From BMS3ABIN04 sp964553325 (GTDB lineage Bacteria > Bacteroidota > Ignavibacteria > Ignavibacteriales > Melioribacteraceae): 64,000 nt of DNA. Numbering within the stretch: the first letter of the stretch is position 1; each line of letters starts with the position of its first letter. This document shows, one piece after another, positions 28,715 through 37,135 of the stretch. The stretch is taken from contig CAZKKI010000023.1 in the NCBI GenBank assembly GCA_964553325.1, forward strand, positions 1-64,000, given 5' to 3'. The notes below the pieces were generated by a model. The model did no database searches, was not told the DNA's origin, and saw only the letters and a list, made by a program, of their open reading frames with translations. The translations under genes and the position numbers were made by a program.

Positions 28715-30742
28715 ATGAAAAAAATTTTATTCACTCTGATAGTTTTATCTTTCGTTTACAACGGTATAAATTCGCAAACACAATCTCATAATCTTATGCC
28801 GGTTCCCGGCAAATTAAAGTTTACCGGGAAGAAATTCAGAATCAATGAAAATTTTAAAGCCGGTATAACCGGTGGTTCTTCAATACGGGTTGAAAAGGGC
28901 GTAAATAGAATGCTAAAAAGACTTGCCGGAAGAACCGGTTTGTTTTTTGAAAATCCGTTTGTGTTAAAAGGAATAAATGAAGATTCCGTCGATATGTCCG
29001 TTTCTTTTGCCGATTCGGTTAAAGTTAAATTGTTTATGGATGAAGCATATGGATTGAATGTAAGCGAAAACAAGATTACACTTTCCGCACGATCGGATAT
29101 CGGGATTTTGCGCGGACTGGAAACCTTATTACAATTAATGGATTCCGATTCTGCCGGCTATTATTTTCACGGTGTAAAAATTGATGATGCTCCGCGCTTT
29201 CCTTGGCGTGGGTTGATGATTGATGTTTGCCGTCACTTTATGCCGATTGATGTTATTTACAGAAATCTTGACGCGATGGCTGCCGTGAAAATGAATGTTC
29301 TCCATCTCCATTTAAGCGAAGATCAAGGATTCAGAATTGAATGTAAAACCTTTCCGAAATTACATTTGAAGGCTTCGGACGGATTTTATTTCACTCAAGA
29401 GCAAATCAAAGATATTATTAAATATGCCGATGAAAGGGGAATCCGTGTTGTGCCGGAATTCGATATCCCGGGTCACGCTACTAGTTGGTTGGTGGCTTAT
29501 CCGGAATATGCGAGTATGCCCGGTCCGTACAAACTGCAACGCGGTTGGGGAATTTTCGATCCTGTTTTCGACCCGACAAAAGAACAAACGTATGAATTCT
29601 TCGATGAATTTTTTAAGGAAATGACTGCGCTTTTCCCGGACGATTATTTCCACATCGGCGGTGACGAAAACAACGGTAAACACTGGAAAGCAAACGAGAG
29701 AATTCAAAAATTTATGAACGAACACGGATTTGAGAGCACTTCCGAATTACAAGCATATTTCAACAAAAAAATATCAAAAATTTTAAGTAAATATAATAAA
29801 AATATGATTGGTTGGGATGAAATCCTTGAACCCGGAATCCCCAAAAACATTGTTATTCAATCGTGGCGCGGAAAAGAAGGATTAATTAAAGCGGCACGGA
29901 ACGGTTATTATGCAATTCTTTCGAACGGATATTATATCGATTTGATTCAACCTACCGACTTTCATTATTTGAATGACCCGTTGCCCGAAGATATTGAACT
30001 GACCGATGATGAGAAAAAGTATGTTTTAGGCGGAGAAGCCACAATGTGGAGCGAATTTGTTTCACCGGAAACAATCGATTCCAGAATTTGGCCTCGAACG
30101 GCTGCAATTGCGGAAAGATTATGGTCGCCTCAACATGTCAAGAATATCGATGATATGTACAGAAGATTGGAAACGGTTAGTTTCCGCCTTGAGGAGCTTG
30201 GAGTAACTCATATTAAAAATTACGGAATGATGCTTCGGAGGTTGACGAATAATCAAGATATATCCGCTCTAAAAACATTAGTGGATGTTCTGGAACCCGT
30301 TAAAATTTATAAGCGAAATAGTTTGAGAAGACATTTTCAACAATCGCCGCTTACTCGTGTTGTGGACGCAGCAAGACCGGATCAAAAAGTAGCCCGTATT
30401 TTCAGAAAAAAAGTCGTGGAATTCGTTTCCACGAACGATATTAAAATAAGGAACTTTATTGAAGACAAGTTAAAAATTTGGAGTAATAATCATTCGAAAG
30501 TTGAAAAGCTTTCCGAACGTTCACCCGTTCTAAACGAAATTATACCCCAATCAAAAAATCTTAGAGATATTTCAACAATCGGGTTGCAAGCTATAGATTT
30601 TATTAAAAATAAAAACGTCCCATCCGCAGAATGGATAGATTTGGCGAAGAAGATAATAGAAAAAGCAAAGTTGCCCGTAGCCCAAACCGAGTTGATGATT
30701 GTTGAAGGTATTGAAAAATTAGTTGAAACGGTATTAAACTAA
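28715..30742 (+). CDS. Exported beta-N-acetylhexosaminidase, GH20 family
   Basis: 675 residues with an N-terminal signal peptide (MKKILFTLIVLSF...GINSQ). A GH20b-type N-terminal domain (about 25-145) is followed by the catalytic barrel starting at APRFPWRGLMIDVCRHF. The catalytic Asp-Glu pair is D317-E318 in FHIGGDENNG. Other active-site segments are LHLHLSEDQGFRIE, VPEFDIPGH and GWDEIL. It releases terminal GlcNAc or GalNAc from chitin fragments, peptidoglycan pieces or glycans, outside the cytoplasmic membrane. A C-terminal helical region of about 150 residues follows the barrel. The sodium/solute symporter 11 bases downstream is a plausible uptake route for the released sugar. Confidence 0.93.
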   Translation: MKKILFTLIVLSFVYNGINSQTQSHNLMPVPGKLKFTGKKFRINENFKAGITGGSSIRVEKGVNRMLKRLAGRTGLFFENPFVLKGINEDSVDMSVSFADSVKVKLFMDEAYGLNVSENKITLSARSDIGILRGLETLLQLMDSDSAGYYFHGVKIDDAPRFPWRGLMIDVCRHFMPIDVIYRNLDAMAAVKMNVLHLHLSEDQGFRIECKTFPKLHLKASDGFYFTQEQIKDIIKYADERGIRVVPEFDIPGHATSWLVAYPEYASMPGPYKLQRGWGIFDPVFDPTKEQTYEFFDEFFKEMTALFPDDYFHIGGDENNGKHWKANERIQKFMNEHGFESTSELQAYFNKKISKILSKYNKNMIGWDEILEPGIPKNIVIQSWRGKEGLIKAARNGYYAILSNGYYIDLIQPTDFHYLNDPLPEDIELTDDEKKYVLGGEATMWSEFVSPETIDSRIWPRTAAIAERLWSPQHVKNIDDMYRRLETVSFRLEELGVTHIKNYGMMLRRLTNNQDISALKTLVDVLEPVKIYKRNSLRRHFQQSPLTRVVDAARPDQKVARIFRKKVVEFVSTNDIKIRNFIEDKLKIWSNNHSKVEKLSERSPVLNEIIPQSKNLRDISTIGLQAIDFIKNKNVPSAEWIDLAKKIIEKAKLPVAQTELMIVEGIEKLVETVLN

Positions 30743-30753
30743 AGGAAAAAATT

Positions 30754-32661
30754 ATGCAACAAATTAATTATCTCGATGTTCTGGTCATTCTTTCGTTTTT
30801 TATCGTGATATTTTCAATTGCGGCTTATTATTCAAAACGGGCAGGGAAAGATACCGGCGAGTTTTTTCTATCGGGAAGAAATATGCCGTGGTACATCGCC
30901 GGAACGGCAATGGTTGCAACAACTTTTGCAGCCGATACTCCGCTTGCCGTAACCGAACTGGTAGCAAAAAACGGAATTGCCGGTAACTGGCTTTGGTGGA
31001 ATCTTGCTATCGGTGGAATGTTGACGGTATTCTTTTTCGCTAAACTTTGGAGACGCGCCAAAATAATGACCGACGTGGAATTTGTAGAACTTCGGTATTC
31101 GGGTAAAGCCGCAGCGGCGTTGAGAGGGTTCAGAGCATTGTATTTGGGACTATTCATGAACGCAATAGTGATGGGTTGGGTTAACAAAGCGATGGAAAAA
31201 ATTTTTCTTGTAACCATTCCGGAGTTTAACCCGTTTTTGCTGGTGGTAATCTCCGCCATAATAATCGGGATATACGCTTCGGCTTCAGGTCTGTTGGGAA
31301 CGGCAAGAACGGACAGCTTTCAATTCGTATTTGCAATGCTCGGGTGCATAATTCTCGCCGTTTTGGTTGTTCAAATACCGCAAGTGGGCGGAATGGTTTC
31401 GTTGAAAGAAAAACTTGCACCTCAAATTTTGGATTTCTTTCCCAGAATCGGTGAGGTTACGGCCGAAGGAATAACCGGCGGTGCGTTGGCGATTTCCGTC
31501 GGAGCTTTTTTTGCCCATATCGGTTTGCAGTGGTGGTCGAGTTGGTATCCCGGAGCCGATCCGGGCGGAGGCGGTTACGTGGCTCAGCGGATGATGTCGG
31601 CAAAAGACGAGAAACACAGTTTGTTCGCTACATTATGGTTTACAATTGCACACTATGCATTGCGACCTTGGCCGTGGATTATTGTGGCTCTTGCCGCTTT
31701 GGTAATTTTACCGAGAAGCGAAAATACGGATGTAATAAAACAGTCGAATCCCGAATTGTATCAAAAAGTAGTGGAGGCATATAATAATAAAGAATTACTT
31801 AAATCCGCCGATCCGGTTTATTCATCCGGAGAATTTATTGCAATGTACGAAAATTATGAAAACACGGTCGATCCCGGGGTTATGTATCCGAAGTTAATGC
31901 TCAGGTATTTGCCGAGCGGCTTGTTGGGTTTGCTGATTGCCGTTTTTCTTGCGGCTTATATGTCCACAATCGCTTCGCAGTTAAACTGGGGAACTTCCTA
32001 TCTCATAAACGATTTTTACAGACGGTTTGTGAAAAAGGACGGAACCGAAAAACATTATGTCTTGGTTTCGCGAATCGGTATTATTTTTATGACGGTCTTT
32101 TCCTTGTTGGTAACAAAATATTTTCTAACCACAATATCCGGAGCGTGGGAATTTATTATTAATGCAAGTGCCGGAATGGGCGCCGTCCTTATTTTAAGAT
32201 GGTATTGGTGGAGAATAAATGCGTGGTCTGAAATTTCCGCAATGATTGCACCTCTTGTAATTTATCCCATCGCTAAGTACGGTTTCGGAATGGAATCGCC
32301 TATTACGTTGTACCCGATTGTTTTCGGAACAACGGTAGTTTGGTTAATAGTTACGTTTCTAACCGAGCCGGTGGAAAAAAACAAATTGGTGGAATTTTAC
32401 AAGCGTACGCATCCCGGCGGAATCGGTTGGAAAAAAATAGCTGAACTAGTTCCCGAAGTTAAGGGCGATAGCGGTTTTGCCCGTCTGTTTTTCGATTGGT
32501 TACTTGGTGTAATTCTCGTTTATTCGTTTTTGTTCGGAATTGGACGGATTGTTTTTGCGGAATATCTAAGCGGATTCGGTATTTTGTTAATTGGGTTTAT
32601 TGCTGCATATTTGATTTACGTTGATTTAAAGAAAAGGGGATTCGAAACAATAGCGGAATAA
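30754..32661 (+). CDS. Sodium:solute symporter family transporter
   Basis: 635 residues with about 13-14 hydrophobic segments, typical of SSS-family carriers (longer than 500-residue members). The start LDVLVILSFFIVIFSIAAYYSKR and the sequence EFFLSGRNMPWYIAGTAMVATTFAADTP are family hallmarks. The later ASQLNWGTSYLINDFYRRF also fits. It cotransports a solute with sodium; location behind the hexosaminidase suggests an amino sugar or its oligomer, an inference. It abuts the convergent PAP2 gene with one base between stops. Confidence 0.92.
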   Translation: MQQINYLDVLVILSFFIVIFSIAAYYSKRAGKDTGEFFLSGRNMPWYIAGTAMVATTFAADTPLAVTELVAKNGIAGNWLWWNLAIGGMLTVFFFAKLWRRAKIMTDVEFVELRYSGKAAAALRGFRALYLGLFMNAIVMGWVNKAMEKIFLVTIPEFNPFLLVVISAIIIGIYASASGLLGTARTDSFQFVFAMLGCIILAVLVVQIPQVGGMVSLKEKLAPQILDFFPRIGEVTAEGITGGALAISVGAFFAHIGLQWWSSWYPGADPGGGGYVAQRMMSAKDEKHSLFATLWFTIAHYALRPWPWIIVALAALVILPRSENTDVIKQSNPELYQKVVEAYNNKELLKSADPVYSSGEFIAMYENYENTVDPGVMYPKLMLRYLPSGLLGLLIAVFLAAYMSTIASQLNWGTSYLINDFYRRFVKKDGTEKHYVLVSRIGIIFMTVFSLLVTKYFLTTISGAWEFIINASAGMGAVLILRWYWWRINAWSEISAMIAPLVIYPIAKYGFGMESPITLYPIVFGTTVVWLIVTFLTEPVEKNKLVEFYKRTHPGGIGWKKIAELVPEVKGDSGFARLFFDWLLGVILVYSFLFGIGRIVFAEYLSGFGILLIGFIAAYLIYVDLKKRGFETIAE

Positions 32662-32662
32662 C

Positions 32663-33442
32663 TTAGAATTTGTAAACTATAAAAATTCTTTCCGGTGAAA
32701 TCGAAACGGAAACGTTTTTGTTTTTATCGTGTAAAGAAGTTACAAAACTGCCGATGAAATAACCGATAGCGCTGCCTGCAATTACATCCGATGCCCAATG
32801 ATAATTTCTATAGACTCGTGAAATACTGGTAAGAACAGCCGGAACAAAAACCAATGCTTTCAAAAAGTCGTTTTCGATATTCGCCGCTAACACCGTTGAA
32901 ACCGAGAATGCAACTGTGGCGTGACCCGAACTGAACGAGCGGAAATCGAAACCTTTAAATGAAAACGGATTGAAATTATACGGATCGTTTGTGGTTGTCG
33001 GTCTTTCTCTGCCCAATGAATATTTTAAAACCAATGTTGTTAATCCGGTGAATAACAAAGTCTCAAATAGTTCAAATCCGATTTTTTTAAATTTATTGTT
33101 ATTGAGAACCAATCCGCTCATATAAAAACCGCCGCTTAATGCCGCACCGAAATAAACATGCCCGTAAAATCTCCCGGTTTCAAAAAGGAAAGAATTTTTG
33201 TAAGTGTCGTTTTCGTTCGTCCAGATTTTTATATCCTTATCGATTAAAATAGAGCCGGCAGTTACGGCAAGTAGCCCTCCGAAAGTCAATAAATCGTTTT
33301 TATCCCACCGGAACGGCTTTGAAATAATGTTTTCGGAATCCTCGGCAAATTGAGAAAAGTCGTAGTTGTATTGAGCGGAAACGTTTCCCGTAAAAAGAAC
33401 TGCAATTAAAAAAAAGACTGACTTTATTTTGATAAAATTCAC
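32663..33442 (-). CDS. PAP2-family phosphatase, membrane or periplasmic
   Basis: 259 residues with a signal peptide (ending NVSAQYN) and several hydrophobic segments. The three phosphatase motifs are present: KYSLGRERP, the SSGHAT segment and SRVYRNYHWASD. Family members dephosphorylate lipid phosphates such as undecaprenyl pyrophosphate or phosphatidic acid. The N-terminal exported region is typical for Bacteroidota members. No partner gene shows which lipid is used. Confidence 0.9.
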   Translation of the reverse strand: MNFIKIKSVFFLIAVLFTGNVSAQYNYDFSQFAEDSENIISKPFRWDKNDLLTFGGLLAVTAGSILIDKDIKIWTNENDTYKNSFLFETGRFYGHVYFGAALSGGFYMSGLVLNNNKFKKIGFELFETLLFTGLTTLVLKYSLGRERPTTTNDPYNFNPFSFKGFDFRSFSSGHATVAFSVSTVLAANIENDFLKALVFVPAVLTSISRVYRNYHWASDVIAGSAIGYFIGSFVTSLHDKNKNVSVSISPERIFIVYKF

Positions 33443-33452
33443 TTGATGAAAA

Positions 33453-33803
33453 TTATTTTTTTGATGTGGAATATTTAATTATTTCGGCTTTTTCAACGGT
33501 TACCAATGCACCGGAATTCGCTTTGTCGAGTATTTCTTCGATTACCGGAATGAAGTTTTCGATTTTCCGCGCTTCGTCAACGATTTCGATGACCAGCGGC
33601 ATATCTTCGGAAAGCCGCAATATTTTCGAAGTATGAATTCTGCTGTTTCTTCCGTAACCCATAATTCCGCGGTAAACGGTTGCCCCGGCCAGATTTTCTT
33701 TTCTGGCTTCCATCACAATTTTTTCGTAAACATTGACGGAACCGATTTTATCGGTTTCACCCAGAAAAATTCTTAATAATTTTGCTTCGCCTTTAATACC
33801 CAT
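33453..33803 (-). CDS. DUF190 protein, PII-like fold
   Basis: 116 residues. The sequence EAKLLRIFLGETDKIGSVNVYEKIV and GATVYRGIMGYG is the signature of DUF190, whose structures resemble PII signalling proteins. It starts 4 bases after the crcB stop, so translation is probably coupled. DUF190 genes are recurrently found beside crcB, which suggests a role with the fluoride channel, but no mechanism is established. Confidence 0.9.
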   Translation of the reverse strand: MGIKGEAKLLRIFLGETDKIGSVNVYEKIVMEARKENLAGATVYRGIMGYGRNSRIHTSKILRLSEDMPLVIEIVDEARKIENFIPVIEEILDKANSGALVTVEKAEIIKYSTSKK

Positions 33804-33807
33804 TTTT

Positions 33808-34173
33808 TCACTTCATTAAAATATATGCTAAATAAATGCTTAACAAAGTTACGGTTACGTTCAAAATAACATTTAATCCGGCAAAAAGAAACTCCGAATC
33901 TCTTAGTAAATTTATCGTTTCCAATGAAAATGTTGAAAACGTTGTAAAACCGCCGCAAAACCCGATTGCAAGTAAAAGTTTTAATGTAGGACTCAACAAT
34001 TCTTTGTCGTCAAAGCCGAAAATAAGAATACCGAGTAAGAAACTGCCTATAACGTTTACGGTCAAAGTCCCGAACGGAAAATATGAAGGTAAAAATCTGT
34101 AAACAACGGCGGATAGCCAATATCGAAGCGTTCCGCCTAATCCGGCACCAATTCCAACTAACAAATAATTCAT
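33808..34173 (-). CDS. crcB: Fluoride efflux channel CrcB (Fluc)
   Basis: 121 residues from the ATG at 34173; an upstream in-frame ATG at 34206 would add an atypical leader. Four hydrophobic segments are seen. GIGAGLGGTLRYWLS near the start and GFCGGFTTFSTFSLE (with the pore Phe and Ser/Thr residues) are diagnostic. It works as a dual-topology homodimer; only one copy is present, consistent with that. I see no fluoride riboswitch upstream. Confidence 0.95.
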   Translation of the reverse strand: MNYLLVGIGAGLGGTLRYWLSAVVYRFLPSYFPFGTLTVNVIGSFLLGILIFGFDDKELLSPTLKLLLAIGFCGGFTTFSTFSLETINLLRDSEFLFAGLNVILNVTVTLLSIYLAYILMK

Positions 34174-34271
34174 AGTTCCTAAAAAATTTTTATCAAAAAT
34201 TAACATTTTATTTTATAAATATTACTTTATTTTTTTTTCGAATCGTGTAACTTTTTGTGTTTTTGTAAGTC

Positions 34272-34279
34272 TAAATTTG
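34272..34279 (+). promoter_or_regulatory. Candidate -7 promoter element for the DUF4097 gene (TAAATTTG)
   Basis: TAAATTTG exactly matches the Bacteroidota -7 consensus TAnnTTTG. It lies 23 bases before the ATG at 34303, leaving a short leader that includes the AAGGAGGG ribosome site. No TTG is found at the usual upstream distance, so support rests on one element. Confidence 0.3.
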
Positions 34280-34302
34280 CGTAACAAAAAAGGAGGGATC
34301 AA

Positions 34303-35226
34303 ATGAATAAAAATAAAATAACGGGATTTTTTATAACCGTTGCGTTTGTTTTCGTCTCGCTGGGATTTGTTACCGTGCGAACGGTTTCGGCAAGCGATTT
34401 GGAATTAATTAAGGAAAAAGTTTTCAGTGTAGAGCCGGGTGGAGATTTTGTTTTGGATACCGAAGGCGGGGATGTTACGGTTAACAGTTGGGATGAAAGC
34501 AAAGTGGGAATAAAAATTTTTGGAAATTCAAAAGCAAAGAAAAGATTTACGTTTTCTTTTGAAAATACCGGCGATTATGTGAAAGTAACGGGCAAAAAAC
34601 ACGGTTCGTCTATTTTCAACTGGTTTTCTACGGAAAAATTACGGTACGAAGTTTTATTACCGAAAGAATTTAATTCGAATATCCGCACTGCCGGCGGTGA
34701 TGTGAAAATCCGGGAGCTTAACGGAGAGATTGTTATTACAACATCCGGAGGTGATATTAAAGTTAAATCTATTCAAGGCTCGGTGGAAGCCAAAACTTCC
34801 GGCGGTGATATCCGCGTTATCGATGCACGCGGTGAAATATCATTAAAGACTTCCGGTGGCGATATTAATTGCAGTTCGGTCGAAGGTGAAGTAATCGCAA
34901 AAACATCCGGCGGAGACATAGATTTGAAAGATGTGTCTGGAAAAGTAACTTCTAGCACGGCGGGCGGAGATATTTCATTGGCTTACGTAGGTAAAAACAA
35001 AGGGATTGAGCTTTATACAAGCGGCGGCGATATTAAAATTTCCGTGCCCGATGATTTTTCCGCAGATATTAGTTTGAAAACAGTAGGCGGTGAGATACAA
35101 GTCGATTTGGAAAATTTGAACAACGTGCAGACGTCGCGTTTCTCTTTTTCCGCCAGTGTTGGAAATTCCACTATTCCGCTTATTGCTAAAACTACCGGAG
35201 GAGACATCACCGTAGTCGCATTTTAG
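34303..35226 (+). CDS. Exported DUF4097 beta-repeat protein
   Basis: 307 residues with a signal peptide (cleavage near TVSASD). A strong AAGGAGGG ribosome site precedes the start. From residue 130 onward the protein is built of short repeats starting with (T)SGGDI; at least four are exactly 18 residues long, then a 20-residue one. The DUF4097 family (putative adhesin) forms such right-handed beta structures; the function is unknown. The conserved Gly-Gly-Asp at each turn suggests a stacked helix with a metal or structural role for the Asp. It probably stays in the envelope or is secreted. Confidence 0.9.
   Translation: MNKNKITGFFITVAFVFVSLGFVTVRTVSASDLELIKEKVFSVEPGGDFVLDTEGGDVTVNSWDESKVGIKIFGNSKAKKRFTFSFENTGDYVKVTGKKHGSSIFNWFSTEKLRYEVLLPKEFNSNIRTAGGDVKIRELNGEIVITTSGGDIKVKSIQGSVEAKTSGGDIRVIDARGEISLKTSGGDINCSSVEGEVIAKTSGGDIDLKDVSGKVTSSTAGGDISLAYVGKNKGIELYTSGGDIKISVPDDFSADISLKTVGGEIQVDLENLNNVQTSRFSFSASVGNSTIPLIAKTTGGDITVVAF
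34738..34975 (+). repeat. Tandem 54-base coding repeats (18-residue TSGGDI units)
   Basis: Four successive units of exactly 18 residues, each opening with Thr-(Ser)-Gly-Gly-Asp-Ile, span this stretch, and a fifth starts TAGGDI. The DNA also repeats with a 54-base period (for example TCCGGCGGTGATAT and variants). The frame is open throughout, so these are protein repeats, not a CRISPR array. Confidence 0.85.
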
Positions 35227-35536
35227 GTGAATGGCGCAAATTTAATTTTGCGCCGATTTATCTTAACGTGAAAACTTCGCTGTAAATCTCCGTGTTGTTT
35301 TTTTCGGACGAATACCGATAATAAATAACCACTTGACCGCCCGCCTTTAATTTGCATCCGACTAAAAGCTACCGGCGTCGATTATTTGCATAAATTTCCA
35401 GTTTTACGTTAATGTGTTGCATAACCGATTAATTGCCTTTTCTTAAATGATAAAAAATATAAAATTTGGTATGTTTCTATCGGGATATATTTTCTTAACT
35501 TATATAATTTGAAAATTTGATATAACGGAAAAGCAG
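35227..35536. other. 310-base intergenic stretch with a hairpin and a possible gene remnant
   Basis: A perfect inverted repeat GGCGCAAA / TTTGCGCC lies at 35233-35254, just after the DUF4097 stop; it lacks a T-run, so terminator function is doubtful. The region 35258-35368 on the minus strand reads as a protein-like C-terminal fragment. The remainder, to 35536, is AT-rich and should hold the promoter of the Gfo/Idh gene. A TATAAT-like element occurs near 35499-35508, without a clear upstream partner. Confidence 0.5.
35258..35368 (-). pseudogene. Possible C-terminal gene remnant
   Basis: On the minus strand, after a TAG ending at 35369, an open stretch of 36 codons ends at a TAA at 35258. Its translation (LLVGCKLKAGGQVV..., ...EIYSEVFTLR) looks like a genuine beta-rich protein end rather than random sequence. 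There is no start codon, so it would be the remnant of a degraded gene. It is too short for a family assignment. Confidence 0.25.
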
Positions 35537-36523
35537 ATGAGAAAACTAAAGATAGGCGTAATCGGAACCGGACATTTGGGAAAGCTGCATACGAAATTTT
35601 TTAAAAATATTTTAAGAAGTGATTTAATCGGAGTGTACGATAAAAATCCGGAAATTGCCGAAAGTGTGGGGAAAGAATTGGAAGTACGGGTTTTTAATTC
35701 CGTTGAAGAATTATTAAACAATGTTGAAGCGGTGTCAATTGTTACAACAACCAGTTCGCATTACGAAATAGCTAAAAAAGCTTTGGAAACGGGAAAGCAT
35801 GTTTTTATCGAAAAACCGATCACAACCAAAATAGAAGAAGCCGAAGAGCTGGTTGAAATTGCCGATGATAAAAAATTAAAATTGCAAGTCGGGCATATAG
35901 AAAGATTCAATCCCGCTTTGCTTTCTTTGGAAAAATATCACTTGGATCCGATGTTTATTCAAACCGACCGGTTGGCACAATTCAACCCGCGCGGTACGGA
36001 CGTAGCCGTGGTACTTGATTTGATGATTCACGATATAGATATAATTTTAAGTTTGATTAAAAGCAAAGTGAAAGAAATCAGAGCTTCCGGCGTTGCCGTC
36101 GTTTCCGATAACATCGATATAGCAAATGCGAGAATTGAATTTGAAAACGGAGCCGTTGCAAATGTTACCGCAAGTCGTATTTCTCAAAAGAAAATGAGAA
36201 AGATGAGAATGTTTCAGAGGAATACTTATTTTGCGTTGGATTTTATCAGCGGAGTTTCGGAAGTTTACCGCTTGATTTCGCCGAACGATATTAACGTGGA
36301 GCATTTTTTAACTTTCGGCGTTATCGGTGTTGGGGAAAAGAAAAAAGCGGTGGTTTACGAACAACCCGAACATAAAGAAGTAAACGCATTGAAACACGAA
36401 CTCGAGTTGTTTGTTAATTCGGTTCTGGATGACGTAAAACCGGTGGTTTCCGGGAAGGACGGATTAAGAGCATTAAAAATTGCGGAAATCATAATTAAAA
36501 AAATCAAGGAATCACAAATATGA
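35537..36523 (+). CDS. Gfo/Idh/MocA family oxidoreductase
   Basis: 328 residues. The N-terminal Rossmann motif is KIGVIGTGHLGKLH, with the family's catalytic EKP seen in HVFIEKPIT and the HDIDI segment (DLMIHDIDIIL) in the C-terminal domain. Such enzymes oxidise or reduce sugars or sugar nucleotides with NAD(P). It overlaps the next gene by 4 bases (ATGA). Position at the head of a cluster ending with lptD suggests a role in an envelope sugar, which is an inference. Confidence 0.92.
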   Translation: MRKLKIGVIGTGHLGKLHTKFFKNILRSDLIGVYDKNPEIAESVGKELEVRVFNSVEELLNNVEAVSIVTTTSSHYEIAKKALETGKHVFIEKPITTKIEEAEELVEIADDKKLKLQVGHIERFNPALLSLEKYHLDPMFIQTDRLAQFNPRGTDVAVVLDLMIHDIDIILSLIKSKVKEIRASGVAVVSDNIDIANARIEFENGAVANVTASRISQKKMRKMRMFQRNTYFALDFISGVSEVYRLISPNDINVEHFLTFGVIGVGEKKKAVVYEQPEHKEVNALKHELELFVNSVLDDVKPVVSGKDGLRALKIAEIIIKKIKESQI

Positions 36524-37125
36524 TTAAAAGAAAAATTTTGATGTTTTTGTTGGCAACGGTGATATTGAGCGGTTGCGGAATGTACAAATCGTTAATGAAT
36601 TTATCGAAGCTGAAGTTTAAACTCGAGTCGGTTAATAATTTTAAGGTTAGCGGAATCCCGGTAAGCGATAAATCGAAACTATCCGATTTTAATCCGCTCG
36701 ATTTGGTTAAATTAACTTCACAAGTTGCACAAGGAAATTTACCCGTCGATTTTACTTTGAATGTATCGGCAAAAAATCCGAATCCGGAAGCGGTGCACGG
36801 TTCGTCTACGGATATAAAAATAGTTTCGTTCCCGTGGCGTTTGTATATAGACGATAAAGAAACGATTTCGGGTAATATATCCGAACCCGTAACCGTACCC
36901 GGCGGAAATAAAACATCGATCATCCCGCTTCAAATAAATATGAACTTAATGGAGTTCTTTTCAAATTCCAATTTAGAAAGTTTAATTAATTTAGCGTTAA
37001 AGTTGGGTGGCGGAGAAGGTGCCGCATCGCATATTAAATTGATTGCCCGGCCCGTTCTTGATACGCCGATAGGAAATATAACTTATCCGGGCGATTTGAC
37101 AATTGTAGATTACACATATAAATAA
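36520..37125 (+). CDS. LEA-type-2 / WHy-domain lipoprotein
   Basis: 201 residues. A lipoprotein signal ends at the lipobox ILSGC (Cys 20). The mature part has FKLESVNNFKVSGI and FTLNVSAKNPNP, followed by a beta-sandwich-like pattern as in LEA14/WHy proteins. These bind no known ligand with certainty. It is translationally coupled to the preceding oxidoreductase and is 10 bases before the ROK gene. Placement near lptD makes an envelope role plausible. Confidence 0.75.
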   Translation: MIKRKILMFLLATVILSGCGMYKSLMNLSKLKFKLESVNNFKVSGIPVSDKSKLSDFNPLDLVKLTSQVAQGNLPVDFTLNVSAKNPNPEAVHGSSTDIKIVSFPWRLYIDDKETISGNISEPVTVPGGNKTSIIPLQINMNLMEFFSNSNLESLINLALKLGGGEGAASHIKLIARPVLDTPIGNITYPGDLTIVDYTYK

Positions 37126-37135
37126 AGGTACGAAA

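Noticed and set aside
34174..34302. Fluoride riboswitch upstream of crcB
   Set aside because: I could not find the conserved pseudoknot sequence on the minus strand; the region is simple AT-rich sequence.
34738..34975. 54-base period as a CRISPR-like array
   Set aside because: The frame is open through all units and codes for the TSGGDI repeats; no unique spacers.
35233..35254. Intrinsic terminator after the DUF4097 gene
   Set aside because: The hairpin is perfect but no T-run follows on either side.
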